Assembly (NCBI GenBank): GCA_945890485.1
Contig: CAMDCN010000002.1
Location: 513,540 to 577,539 of the forward strand
Source of the DNA: Candidatus Sulfopaludibacter sp. SbA3
Lineage (GTDB): Bacteria; Acidobacteriota; Terriglobia; Bryobacterales; Bryobacteraceae
DNA length: 64,000 bases
Direction of reading: 5' to 3'
Position numbers and translations under genes: made by a program. A model generated the notes under the pieces. That model was not told the DNA's origin. It did no database searches and saw nothing but the letters and a program-made list of their open reading frames with translations. Shown one piece after another: positions 33,048-42,438 of the stretch. The first letter of the stretch is position 1. Each line of letters opens with the position of its first letter.

Positions 33048-36000
33048 ATGTCGCTCTTCCGACACAGCCTATTGGCGTCGGTTTGTCTGCTTGTGTCCGC
33101 TTGGACCTCCTTCGCACAAACCCAACTGTTCCTTTTGCCAAATACATCAAGCCAGGCAGGGACGGTCACCGCCTTCCGGCTGGATCCGTTCACGACGATC
33201 TCGTCCTTCACGGCGCAGTCTGGCGCTGCCTTCTTCTTCATGAATTCCGAGGGGACGAAATACTATTCCGTCGCCCGCTCCGGCAGCGATACCTTGATGG
33301 TATTGGAGGCGGCCAATCCGGCGAATGTTTTGAAGCGTCAGAACCTATCGCAGGCGGAAGCGGCTCTCCTGACGCCTGACGGCCGTCGGCTACTGATCGT
33401 AGCGAATGGCCTACACATTTTTGACACGACGACGGACAGCCTCTTAAACACTGTGACCGGAGTCGGGAATCAGCCGATCGATGTGGCCGTTTTGCCCGAC
33501 GCCTCCAGGGCCTTTGTCTTAAGCAGCGTCAGCAACACTCTGACTGCGGTCGACTTGAATACCAATGCGGCCGTGGGAACGCCCTTGACGATCGGTGGCT
33601 CACTAACCGGCGTCGCGGTCGGCTACAACGGTCTGGTCTATGTGACCACCTCCAATCGGCTCTACGAAATTGACGGCCGCTCGATGACCATTCGGACCGA
33701 AATTCCTCTGAATGCTCGCCCGGGCAAGATTGCGTTTACGCCCGATGGCCAGTACGGCATCATGGTCAACCAGACTCCGGTGACTGGTTCCTCGGTGATC
33801 CTGGTGGATCTTCGCAGCCGAACGGTTGCCGGGACGATTCCTAACTTCCAGACGATTCTCGATACGTTGACTGTGGCGTCGAACAACCGGGTCTATGCTA
33901 TCTCGAATCAGACGCAGAGTCTGTATGAGATCAGTCTGAGTCCGCTGAACATCAACGTTCCTCAGTTCGCCAACATTGGCACACCCAACAACGTGACTGC
34001 CATCGTGGGCACGAATGAGACGCCGAACCCCCGCTTCCTTTTTGCCGTGACTCCGGGCTCGGTAATCCGTTTGGACAATACCTCTGTACCGCCCGCCGGC
34101 GTCGGCGCGGCCTCTATCCCGGCGAACCCGGGCGCCTTGGTCTTCGCGGCTCCGGCTATCGTCGGCGCCACTCCGACCCAAATCGTAGGCTACAACGGAA
34201 TCCAAAGTACTGCCGTCGGTACTGCCTATCAGCCCCTGATCACTCGCGTTCTAAATTCGACCGGCCAGCCCATTAAAGGGGTGTCCGTTACTTTCACCTC
34301 CGACAACTCCGCGGCCCAGATTCAGGGCGGTACGATCGTGACCAACGACCAAGGCTATGCGGTAACCAATGTTATCGCTCCTCCTACTGCTGGAACCTTT
34401 ACGGTTGTCGCTACTGCGGGTGCAGGTGGCGTCAGCGCCCCCACTTACCAGTTCACTCTCACGACCGGTACGACCACCGGCGGCGGCACACCGACCGGGT
34501 TGCTCAAGATCGTACGCGGCCAAGGTCAGTTGGTCCAGGAGCAGTTCCAGATCACCGAACCGATGACGGTGGAGATGTTGGACACTCAGGGTCGTCCTGC
34601 CGTCAACCAGACGATTACTTTCGCACTGCAGACGGGCAGTGGCTCCTTCAATACCTCGACGTCGGACGGCACCGTTCTACCAGGGGCGACTTGCAGCGGC
34701 AATGTTTGTACCGTCCAGACGGACGCCAACGGCCGAGCGGGCATTGGCTTCATCGCGACTTCGGTGAACCCCGGTCAGTCCTACGCACAGCAGACTATTA
34801 CGGCCACAAACGGCACGAACACGGTGAACTTCATCCTGACGAGCATCCTTGGACAGTTGCTCGGTGGCGGATCGGCCTCACCTCCTATCGTGGAGCGGAT
34901 CAAACCAGTCGAGCGCGACATCGTCGGCCAGGCTGGGACCACCGTAAACGAAGCGATCCAGGTGCGTGTCATCGTGGTGTCGGGGCCGCAGTCCGGCCAA
35001 GTCATCCCCAATGTTTCGCTCCGCGCCACTACGAGCAACACGCCCACCTCCGGTCCGACGGGAAATTGCGTTGGCGAGGGAGATGTCGCGCTCACCGACT
35101 CCAACGGCGTGGCGACCTGTAATCTGGCCGTCGGCGGCCGCCTTGGCATCGCCCCCTTGCAAGTGGTCGTCGGCGGGACGATCAACCTTGGTGGCGCTTC
35201 GCTCAACTTGGACGTTCGGCCTGGACCGCCCTCCACCATCCGGCTCGTTCAGGGCAACAACCAGTCCGGCGCCCCGGGCGAGCGGCTGCGGCTCGCGTTC
35301 GTCGCGGAAGTCTCGGACGCTTTCGGCAACGTGCTTCCGAACGTCGCTGGCCAATGGGAAGTGCCGGTACCGAATTCCATTACGCTGGCGAACGTCGTCA
35401 GCACGTCGGACTCGGCCGGCCGTGTATCGGCACTCGGCACACTGGGCACGGTCCCGGGCAGCAACTTGGTTCGCTACAAGGTGGGCAATGCAACCGGCAC
35501 CTTTACCTTCAATGTGAACATCGCGATCACCGGGCTCCGGGCGATCTCCGGCAGTGGTCAGACCGCCATCACAGGCCAATCCTTCCCGCAACCCCTGATC
35601 GTTCAAGTGACGGATGATCGCGGTGCGCCGGCGGCTGGTCAACCGGTGGTGTTCTCCGTCGTCGGCGGCAGCGCCACCCTAAGCGCCGGCACCGTCAACA
35701 GCGGTGCTGACGGTCGGGCTTCAGTTAACGTAACCGCCGGACCGGTCGCGGGCGCCATCACGATCCGCGCCTCGCTCGGCAACCTGTCCCAGACGTTCAC
35801 ACTCACCTCCCGCCTGCCGGGTCCGGTGTTCAGCTTCAACAACATTGTCAATACGGCAAGCAACCAGCCCGGCCTCGTGCCGTGCGGTATCGGAACGCTT
35901 TACGGCACCGGCATCGCTCCCACGTTGAACGGGGTTCTTCCGGCCAATCTGCTTGGGTTCGGCGGTCTGCCGCTGATCTTGAGTGGTGTCGAGATCAACT

Positions 36001-36569
36001 TCAACGGCCAGTCTGCTCCGATCCTCGCGATTGCCAACCAGAATCGTCAGGAATCGATTGTCTTCCAAACACCGTGTAGCTTAGTGCCGGGTACCCAGGT
36101 CACCGCAACCGTGCGGGTCTCGGGCGGTTCCACCAGCGCCAGCGGCATCCAGGTGCTGCGTGCCCAGCCGGGTATCTTCGAGACGGATCCGGGTAATGGC
36201 GTCCGTCGCTATGCCGCGGTGCAGCGGCCGGACGGCAGTTGGGTCACGGCAGAGAATCCCGCCCGTCGGGGCGAGGTTCTCAAGATGCTCGTAACGGGCC
36301 TCGGCGCGGTCACTCCGGCGACCGATACGAACCGCGCGGGTATCGCTGGACAGTTGGTGCAGGTTCCGATGATCGTCGGGGTCAACGATGCGGGTGTCCG
36401 TCTGGTCTCGGCGGAGTACGCCGTGGGGATGATGGGCATTTATGTGGTTGCCTTCGAACTGCCTTTGGATGCGACGACAGGCCAATACCGTAGCCTGGCG
36501 GTCGCAGCGGAAGGGTTCAACGGGGAACTGGTCTTCGGCAATAGCTCTGCTCTTGCGGCGATCCAATAA
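33048..36569 (+). CDS. Large secreted protein: beta-propeller, Ig-like domains, TIGR03437 C-terminus
   Basis: The ATG at 33048 follows GAGGTA and gives a signal peptide (MSLFRHSLLASVCLLVSAWT, cleavage near SFAQ) and 1173 residues. The N-terminal 350 residues are a YVTN/cytochrome-D1-like propeller (GVGNQPIDVAVLPDASRAFV, RPGKIAFTPDGQYGIMVN). Next come several bacterial Ig-like (Big-1) domains, recognised by repeats of the type GQPIKGVSVTFTSDNSAA and GAPAAGQPVVFSVVGGSATL followed by T/S-D-x-x-G-x-A. The last 240 residues are the Solibacter TIGR03437 domain (GTLYGTGIAPTLNGVLP, LKMLVTGLGAVTP). Such architecture suits an extracellular adhesive or binding protein. It has its own terminator and stands between the secreted protein gene and the Lpt genes. 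Confidence 0.88.
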   Translation: MSLFRHSLLASVCLLVSAWTSFAQTQLFLLPNTSSQAGTVTAFRLDPFTTISSFTAQSGAAFFFMNSEGTKYYSVARSGSDTLMVLEAANPANVLKRQNLSQAEAALLTPDGRRLLIVANGLHIFDTTTDSLLNTVTGVGNQPIDVAVLPDASRAFVLSSVSNTLTAVDLNTNAAVGTPLTIGGSLTGVAVGYNGLVYVTTSNRLYEIDGRSMTIRTEIPLNARPGKIAFTPDGQYGIMVNQTPVTGSSVILVDLRSRTVAGTIPNFQTILDTLTVASNNRVYAISNQTQSLYEISLSPLNINVPQFANIGTPNNVTAIVGTNETPNPRFLFAVTPGSVIRLDNTSVPPAGVGAASIPANPGALVFAAPAIVGATPTQIVGYNGIQSTAVGTAYQPLITRVLNSTGQPIKGVSVTFTSDNSAAQIQGGTIVTNDQGYAVTNVIAPPTAGTFTVVATAGAGGVSAPTYQFTLTTGTTTGGGTPTGLLKIVRGQGQLVQEQFQITEPMTVEMLDTQGRPAVNQTITFALQTGSGSFNTSTSDGTVLPGATCSGNVCTVQTDANGRAGIGFIATSVNPGQSYAQQTITATNGTNTVNFILTSILGQLLGGGSASPPIVERIKPVERDIVGQAGTTVNEAIQVRVIVVSGPQSGQVIPNVSLRATTSNTPTSGPTGNCVGEGDVALTDSNGVATCNLAVGGRLGIAPLQVVVGGTINLGGASLNLDVRPGPPSTIRLVQGNNQSGAPGERLRLAFVAEVSDAFGNVLPNVAGQWEVPVPNSITLANVVSTSDSAGRVSALGTLGTVPGSNLVRYKVGNATGTFTFNVNIAITGLRAISGSGQTAITGQSFPQPLIVQVTDDRGAPAAGQPVVFSVVGGSATLSAGTVNSGADGRASVNVTAGPVAGAITIRASLGNLSQTFTLTSRLPGPVFSFNNIVNTASNQPGLVPCGIGTLYGTGIAPTLNGVLPANLLGFGGLPLILSGVEINFNGQSAPILAIANQNRQESIVFQTPCSLVPGTQVTATVRVSGGSTSASGIQVLRAQPGIFETDPGNGVRRYAAVQRPDGSWVTAENPARRGEVLKMLVTGLGAVTPATDTNRAGIAGQLVQVPMIVGVNDAGVRLVSAEYAVGMMGIYVVAFELPLDATTGQYRSLAVAAEGFNGELVFGNSSALAAIQ

Positions 36570-36589
36570 CCGAACCTTGTTTACAAAGA

Positions 36590-36621
36590 GCAAAAGCCCC
36601 GCCCTGTGGCGGGGCTTTTGC
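36590..36621 (+). terminator. Rho-independent terminator
   Basis: A perfect 14-bp stem (GCAAAAGCCCCGCC / GGCGGGGCTTTTGC) with a CTGT loop, 21 bases after the stop of the propeller protein gene. The stem itself contains the A-run and T-run, so it can work in either direction. Confidence 0.88.
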
Positions 36622-36648
36622 ATTCTCCCTTGATATCCTGAAATCTGC

Positions 36649-38880
36649 ATGCGCCGTACCCGCTGGGTCCTTCTCGCCAGCATCCTCATTCTCGTTGCCG
36701 CTGTAGCGGGTATCTATCGGGCGCAGAAGGACGCGCAGGACAAGGCGGCTCCGGCCAAGCCGGCCTCCCTGCCTGATAATGTCAGCGTCTCGGCTCAGGA
36801 TTGGCGTTGGAGCAAGAACGACGGGGATCGGCCCATCGTCGAAGTACGAGCTCGCAATTTCGAGCAGAAAAGCGATCCGCCTCGAGTCGATCTGGAGAAG
36901 GTCGAGCTCAAACTGTTCCATAAGGACGGGAAGGCTTTCGACCTGGTGAAGAGCGCGCAGGCCGAGCTTCGCATGGAAGACAGCACGCTGTATTCGGCTG
37001 GCGAAGTCGAGATCACTATGGGTTTGACCGAACAGCCCAGCCCCACCAACCGGCTCGTCCGCATCCAAACCTCGGGCGTCACGTTTGAAACGCAGTCTGG
37101 CAAGGCGACTACGGACCAACCTGCTTCTTTTGCCTTCGAGAATAGCGAAGGTAGCGCAGTGGGGGCGGAGTACGATCCAGCGGCCAGAAACCTCCATCTT
37201 CGCAGCGCCGTGAAACTCAATTGGCGTGGCAAGGGACCTGCCTCGAAGCCCATGACGGTGGAGGCTGGCGAGCTGAACTATCGTGAGAATGAAGATAAAG
37301 TCTATCTGAAGCCTTGGTCCCGCCTGCTGCGCGGCACTATGACCTTGAATGCAGCCAACTCTGTTGTCACGCTTGCGAACGGTGAAATTCAGCTGGTCGA
37401 AGCGAATCAGGCGAAGGGCGAGGACCGCGCACCCGGGCGTCAGCTCCTCTATGCGGCTGAGCAGCTTTGGCTGCATTTCGGGGCAAAAGGAGTGATGGAG
37501 TCGATTGAGGGCAAGCAGGGGGCGCGCCTCGAAACCATAGCCGATTCTGGCCGAACGGTGGTGAATTCCCAGAATGTCGATCTTGCCTTTGACGGTGGCA
37601 GCGGCGACAGCATCCTGAAGAAGGCAACCGCCACTGGCGGCACGGTGGTGGAATCGTACCCTGTCCGGCGAGGCGCCGGTGAGCCGCCATCGGATCGGGT
37701 TCTCAAGAGTGACATCGTCGAAATGAATATGAGACCGGGCGGGCAGGAGATCGACCGGCTCGACACCCATAGTCCAGGGCAAATCGAGTTCCTGCCCAAG
37801 AGCCCCCGGCAGCGCTATCGCCGCCTGGATGGCGAACGGTTCTCGATGGTCTACGGAGCCAATAATCAGCTGGAGAAGTTCCGCGCCACCCAAGTCAAAA
37901 CTCTAACGCGGGCTATCAAGAAGGGGGACCCGGACCGGAAAACCAGCAGCCAGGATCTGCAAGCGCTGTTTGATCCGAAGACCGGCGAGCTGCAGACTCT
38001 TGAACAGTGGACGGGCTTCCAGTTCGAGGAAGGGGACCGCCGCGCTCGCAGCGACCATGCCCGGCTCGAAAGCGCCTCCGAGCGCATTTACCTGAAGGGG
38101 GCCGCCCGCATGTGGGACCCCACCGGCTCGACTGACGCTCTCCAGATCGAACTGGATCAGAAGACCGGGGACATGATCGCCGAGGGAAAGGTAACCTCCA
38201 CTCGCCTCCCCGACGAGAAGAAGTCAAAGAAGACGCAGGGCTCCCTGCTCGATTCCTCTGACACCGTGCAGGCTCGCGCCAACCGGATGCAGACGAAGGA
38301 AGAGAACAAATGGATTCGTTACGACGGCAATGCCCTTTTATGGCAGGGACCCAATCGGATTGAGGCCGACTCCATTCTGATCCAGCGAAAGCTACAGCGC
38401 CTCGATGCTACTGGCAATGTCGTCAGCCAGTTCCGGGAAAAGACAAAGAATCTGTTTACCATCGTCCGAGCGCCGCAGATGACGTATTGGGATACCGAGA
38501 AGAAGGCGCACTACATGGGCAACGCCAAGCTCAATCGCGGCAATCTGGTGGTCACGTCCCGCGACCTGTTTGCCTGGTTTTCTCAAAAAGATAATGATAG
38601 TTCGCTCGAACGCGCCGAAGCCGTTGGCGACTCCGTGATTGTGCAAAGTGGGCCGGATGCAACCGGCAAGCCACGCACCCGGCGGGGGACCTCCGAGCGA
38701 TCGGACTACGATGTCGCCGCTGGTCGTGTCATTCTGTCCGGCGGAGCGCCGCAGATGTTCGACTCGCTCAAAGGGACCACCAAAGGGGAACGATTGACCT
38801 GGTTTGCCAACGATGACCGTCTTCTTGTCGATGGATCTTCCAACCAACCCGCGGCAAGCCGTATCCTAAAGAAACGGTAG
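36649..38880 (+). CDS. LptC-LptA-like lipopolysaccharide transport protein
   Basis: The 743-residue product has an N-terminal membrane anchor (VLLASILILVAAVAGIY) followed by an LptC-like region (about residues 45-220: ARNFEQKSDPPRVDLEKVEL, SGEVEITM-like strands) and a long series of OstA/LptA-type beta-jellyroll segments (EGKVTSTRL, GNVVSQFRE, VTSRDLFAWFSQKDN, KGERLTWFANDDRLLVDGSS). Typical LptC is about 190 and LptA about 180 residues, so this is a fused or expanded version. It ends 3 bases before lptB, which supports a role in carrying lipopolysaccharide from the inner to the outer membrane. The ATG at 36649 has no clear ribosome binding site. Confidence 0.8.
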   Translation: MRRTRWVLLASILILVAAVAGIYRAQKDAQDKAAPAKPASLPDNVSVSAQDWRWSKNDGDRPIVEVRARNFEQKSDPPRVDLEKVELKLFHKDGKAFDLVKSAQAELRMEDSTLYSAGEVEITMGLTEQPSPTNRLVRIQTSGVTFETQSGKATTDQPASFAFENSEGSAVGAEYDPAARNLHLRSAVKLNWRGKGPASKPMTVEAGELNYRENEDKVYLKPWSRLLRGTMTLNAANSVVTLANGEIQLVEANQAKGEDRAPGRQLLYAAEQLWLHFGAKGVMESIEGKQGARLETIADSGRTVVNSQNVDLAFDGGSGDSILKKATATGGTVVESYPVRRGAGEPPSDRVLKSDIVEMNMRPGGQEIDRLDTHSPGQIEFLPKSPRQRYRRLDGERFSMVYGANNQLEKFRATQVKTLTRAIKKGDPDRKTSSQDLQALFDPKTGELQTLEQWTGFQFEEGDRRARSDHARLESASERIYLKGAARMWDPTGSTDALQIELDQKTGDMIAEGKVTSTRLPDEKKSKKTQGSLLDSSDTVQARANRMQTKEENKWIRYDGNALLWQGPNRIEADSILIQRKLQRLDATGNVVSQFREKTKNLFTIVRAPQMTYWDTEKKAHYMGNAKLNRGNLVVTSRDLFAWFSQKDNDSSLERAEAVGDSVIVQSGPDATGKPRTRRGTSERSDYDVAAGRVILSGGAPQMFDSLKGTTKGERLTWFANDDRLLVDGSSNQPAASRILKKR

Positions 38881-38883
38881 CCT

Positions 38884-39624
38884 ATGCGTTCATTGGAAAC
38901 ACGGGAAATTTCGAAGAGTTACCGGGGGCGCAAAGTCGTCGACAACGTGTCGGTGTCTGTGCAACAGGGCGAAGTGGTGGGACTGCTCGGGCCGAACGGC
39001 GCTGGCAAGACGACAAGCTTTTACATGATCGTCGGGTTGATCAGCCCGGATTCGGGTGTCGTGCAACTCGATCAGGATGACATCACCCATTTGCCGATGT
39101 ACCAGCGCGCCCGCCGCGGCGTCAGCTATCTGCCGCAGGAGCCCTCGGTCTTTCGAAAGTTGACGGTGGAAGAGAACCTGATGGCGATTCTTGAAACGCT
39201 GTCACTCGATGCACGGCAGCGCCGGGAACGCATGAACCGCCTGATCGAACAGTTGGGGCTGGAGACGGTACGCCTCAACAAGGGCTATATGCTCTCGGGC
39301 GGCGAGCGGCGGCGCGTGGAAATCGCTCGATCGCTCGTCATTGAGCCGACGTTTCTGCTGCTCGACGAGCCATTCAGCGGAATTGATCCGATCCAGGTGC
39401 TCGAAATCCAACGAATTATCTTCGATCTGAAGAAGAGCGGTATCGGCATTCTGATCACGGATCACAATGTTCGTGAGACGCTGGCTACGGTCGATCGCGC
39501 GTATATTATCAACGGCGGAAAGATATTCCGGGCCGGTTCACCGGAGGATCTGGGCCGTGATCCCGAGGTCAAGCGGGTTTATCTCGGCGAAGGCTTCCAG
39601 TTCGAGTTGGGATTTCGCCCCTAG
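38884..39624 (+). CDS. lptB: LPS export ABC transporter ATPase LptB
   Basis: The 246-residue ATPase has Walker [11 protein letters not shown]-loop ([20 protein letters not shown]), the ABC signature [15 protein letters not shown], Walker [14 protein letters not shown] and the switch His in [10 protein letters not shown]. The [20 protein letters not shown] and [19 protein letters not shown] stretches are characteristic of LptB. It energises extraction of lipopolysaccharide from the inner membrane together with LptF and LptG, whose genes are not in the window. It directly follows the LptC/LptA-like gene. Confidence 0.95.
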   Translation: MRSLETREISKSYRGRKVVDNVSVSVQQGEVVGLLGPNGAGKTTSFYMIVGLISPDSGVVQLDQDDITHLPMYQRARRGVSYLPQEPSVFRKLTVEENLMAILETLSLDARQRRERMNRLIEQLGLETVRLNKGYMLSGGERRRVEIARSLVIEPTFLLLDEPFSGIDPIQVLEIQRIIFDLKKSGIGILITDHNVRETLATVDRAYIINGGKIFRAGSPEDLGRDPEVKRVYLGEGFQFELGFRP

Positions 39625-39788
39625 TGGAAAGCGAGCGCCCAGTACTACCACACGGGCAGTACTTTCCAATTGGGCCTTTCGCCACGCCTGCCCACGGCGT
39701 ATGATGATCCGTGTTGCCAGCCACCCGTCAACCCCGCTTGATCTCTGTCCGATCCGCGCCGCAGGTCTCGCTGGTGGGGCGTTCGCGG

Positions 39789-40619
39789 ATGGAGGTCGCT
39801 GTGCATCCGGTCCATGAAGACGCCTTGGCGGCGGCTCAAGCCAAAATTCAAGAGTTGGAAACGCGCGTGAAAGACCTCACGCGCCGGGAACGCGCACGTC
39901 AACGCGAAGTTGCGGCCGTTCGCCGCAAGCTTGGAGAATTCGCGGGAGACCTGGAGTTTGCGCTGGAGTTGGAACGGCGCCGAGCTTCTGAGTTAGAGCA
40001 GGCCTACTACGATATGGTCTTGCGGCTCACCCGGGCGTCCGTCTACAAGGACAATGAGACCGGTGCACACATCCAACGGGTCAGCTTCTACGCCAAGATC
40101 ATCGCCCGCTCTCTTGGTTGGAGCGAGGTGGACCAGGAACTGATCTTCCGAGCAGCTCCGATGCACGATGTCGGTAAAATCGCGATTCCCGACGTCCTGA
40201 TTCGAAAGCGCGGAGCTCTTGGTGTGGAAGATCGGCGCATTATGGAGAGCCATACGCTCATCGGCGCACAACTTCTTGAAGGTTCTAACTCGCGGCTGCT
40301 GGAAATGGCGCGTGATATCGCCGTGACGCATCATGAGAATTGGGACGGAACTGGCTATCCACGGCGCCTGCAAGGCAACCAGATTCCGATCGCCGGCCGC
40401 ATCGTGATGCTGGGCGATAACTATGACGCTCTCCGCAGTTGCCGGAGCTATAAGAAAGGCTTCTCCCACGAAAAGACCTGCCGGATCATTCTCGAAGGCG
40501 ATCGCCGCACGCGGCCAGAGCATTTTGATCCCCAACTGCTCGATATCTTCCGGACGATCCACCTGGAATTCGACGAGATTTTCGAACGATTTCAGCGGGA
40601 AGAACCGATCATAGGATAA
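39789..40619 (+). CDS. HD-GYP domain protein (probable c-di-GMP phosphodiesterase)
   Basis: After a coiled-coil segment (about residues 10-70, HEDALAAAQAKIQELETRVK) comes an HD-GYP domain: the HD motif in APMHDVGKIAIPD, DRRIMESHTLIGAQLL, and HHENWDGTGYP, with the final PxxLxGxxIPxxGRIVxLxDxYDAL-type segment. All metal ligands appear present, so c-di-GMP hydrolysis is expected. No receiver domain is seen. The ATG at 39789 has GGTGGGG upstream; in-frame GTG at 39711 would add 26 residues and cannot be excluded. The last 11 bases overlap the end of the convergent selB. Confidence 0.88.
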   Translation: MEVAVHPVHEDALAAAQAKIQELETRVKDLTRRERARQREVAAVRRKLGEFAGDLEFALELERRRASELEQAYYDMVLRLTRASVYKDNETGAHIQRVSFYAKIIARSLGWSEVDQELIFRAAPMHDVGKIAIPDVLIRKRGALGVEDRRIMESHTLIGAQLLEGSNSRLLEMARDIAVTHHENWDGTGYPRRLQGNQIPIAGRIVMLGDNYDALRSCRSYKKGFSHEKTCRIILEGDRRTRPEHFDPQLLDIFRTIHLEFDEIFERFQREEPIIG

Positions 40620-42438
40620 GTCGCTGCTCGCCCACGCGGCGAGTGATCCGCTCCCGGTCCAGCAACTCCAGCAAGGGAATGGCGTATTTGCGGGAGACAC
40701 CGGTCCACTCCTTAAACTCACCGACGCCGAAGCTCTGGCCTTTCCGCATCGTCAGAATCGCTTTGAGCTTGTCCAGCGTCTCGGCGTGGTAGACGAGTTC
40801 CTCACTCACTTTGATCAGGCGCCGCTCCTTGATCAACATCTGCAACAAGAGTTTCGCCCGCACGCTCTCCACCCCACATTGCGCCAGCACTTCGCTCAGG
40901 CCCGGGGTCGCCAGTCCTCCCTGACGGAAGGCCTGCTCAATCTTTTCGCGCGCGGCCGACTCGTCCTCCTGCAACTGCACCCGGTGGGAAGCCAGCCGCA
41001 CCAACTCCTGCTGAGTGGCCAGCTTCGTTGCCATCGCCAAAAGCGCGTCAAAAACGTGAGCGGGGCCTTTCGGCAGCACCTTGCTGCGGAGCTCCTCCTT
41101 CGCCATGCCGGCCTGGAGAGGATTTGCGCGATGAAAAGCTGTAAGAGTCTTCTCGGCCAGCGAGAGGCGAGCCTGGGCCCAACTCTTCGCCACTACGTGG
41201 CTGCCCAAAGCGATCAGTCCGTTAGACAGTTCCGGAGCGGTCCCCAGCTTCCGCCGCAACTCCACCCGGTCCAGGCCCGCGGCCGACTCCGTGACCAATA
41301 GATCCGCCGCCGCGGCGGTGGTCGCCGTCGCCAGCGCTTGTAACCGCTCGAGGTTGGCTCGCCGAGGCGGTGCGATCTCCGACACCGTCGCCCCGCCAAT
41401 CGTCACAACCGGAGAGAATTGCCGCAAAATGCACCGATCCCCAGGGAGCAGGAGCAGGCCCTCTCGCAGCCGCAACCGCACCCAGGCGCTCTCGCCGGGC
41501 TGCAGGGAGGTCGCATCCAGCAGGCGCATCTCGGCAACCGTCTCCGCCGTCCCCGCATGGAGATGGACGAGCGTTCGAAGTTTCAGAGGCCTGGCGGTCG
41601 GCAAGAGTACCAGGCGGGCGTCCAGCACACGCACCGGTTCAAACCAGCCCGGCTCACTCAGCACCATGCCCCGCTCAATCTGGCTGTGTTCGATTCCGGC
41701 CAGATTCACAGCCGTCCGTTGCCCCGCTTCCGCCTTCGGAGCGGGCTTTCCGTGAACTTGCAGTCCCCGTACCCGCAACCGCCGACCAGTGGGATAAAGT
41801 TCCACTTCCTGTTCCAGTTCCACGCGGCCGGCCATTAGCGTCCCGGTGACCACGGTCCCGAAGCCCTTCATGGCAAACGCCCGGTCAATCGGTAGCCGGA
41901 AAGCCGCCGCCGCGTTCCGGGGACGCAGAGTCTTGGCCAACTTTCTCAGTTCGGCCTGCAACGCTTCGACCCCTTCGCCCGTCTTAGCACTGACTGGGAG
42001 GATCGGCGCGCCCTCGAGGAACGAGCCCGCGACGAACTCTTCCACCTCCATCCGGACCAATTCCAACCATTCGGCATCCACCAGATCGGCTTTTGTCAGG
42101 ACGACTATGCCCCTCTCCACCCCCAGCAACCGGCAGATATCGAAATGTTCGCGTGTCTGCGGCTTAATGCCTTCGTCAGCGCCAATTACGAGCAGTACAA
42201 CGTCGATTCCACTTACGCCAGCCAGCATAGTGCGGACAAAGCGCTCATGTCCCGGAACGTCAATGAATCCGGCCCGTACGCCTTCGCCCAAATCCAAATG
42301 CGCGAATCCCAGCTCGATGGAGATGCCACGGCGTTTCTCTTCTTCCAGCCGATCCGTGTCGATGCCCGTTAGCCGCCGCACCAGCGACGTTTTCCCGTGG
42401 TCGATATGTCCTGCTGTTCCAACGATAATTGATCTCAT
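40609..42438 (-). CDS. selB: Selenocysteine-specific elongation factor SelB
   Basis: The 609-residue protein begins MRSIIVGTAGHIDHGKTSLV and carries the SelB G domain (RGISIELGFAHLDLG, FIDVPGHERFVRTMLAGVSG, VVLTKADLVD), EF-Tu-like domains 2 and 3, the SelB-type domain 4, and winged-helix repeats at the C-terminus (RRLIKVSEELVYHAETLDKL, FKEWTGVSRKYAIPLLELLD, ending ERITRRVGEQRLIL). SelB delivers Sec-tRNA to UGA codons next to a SECIS hairpin. The ATG at 42438 overlaps the start of the divergent VWFA gene; a second ATG at 42456 is possible. No selA, selD or tRNA-Sec gene lies in the window, so the organism should carry them elsewhere. Confidence 0.94.
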   Translation of the reverse strand: MRSIIVGTAGHIDHGKTSLVRRLTGIDTDRLEEEKRRGISIELGFAHLDLGEGVRAGFIDVPGHERFVRTMLAGVSGIDVVLLVIGADEGIKPQTREHFDICRLLGVERGIVVLTKADLVDAEWLELVRMEVEEFVAGSFLEGAPILPVSAKTGEGVEALQAELRKLAKTLRPRNAAAAFRLPIDRAFAMKGFGTVVTGTLMAGRVELEQEVELYPTGRRLRVRGLQVHGKPAPKAEAGQRTAVNLAGIEHSQIERGMVLSEPGWFEPVRVLDARLVLLPTARPLKLRTLVHLHAGTAETVAEMRLLDATSLQPGESAWVRLRLREGLLLLPGDRCILRQFSPVVTIGGATVSEIAPPRRANLERLQALATATTAAAADLLVTESAAGLDRVELRRKLGTAPELSNGLIALGSHVVAKSWAQARLSLAEKTLTAFHRANPLQAGMAKEELRSKVLPKGPAHVFDALLAMATKLATQQELVRLASHRVQLQEDESAAREKIEQAFRQGGLATPGLSEVLAQCGVESVRAKLLLQMLIKERRLIKVSEELVYHAETLDKLKAILTMRKGQSFGVGEFKEWTGVSRKYAIPLLELLDRERITRRVGEQRLIL

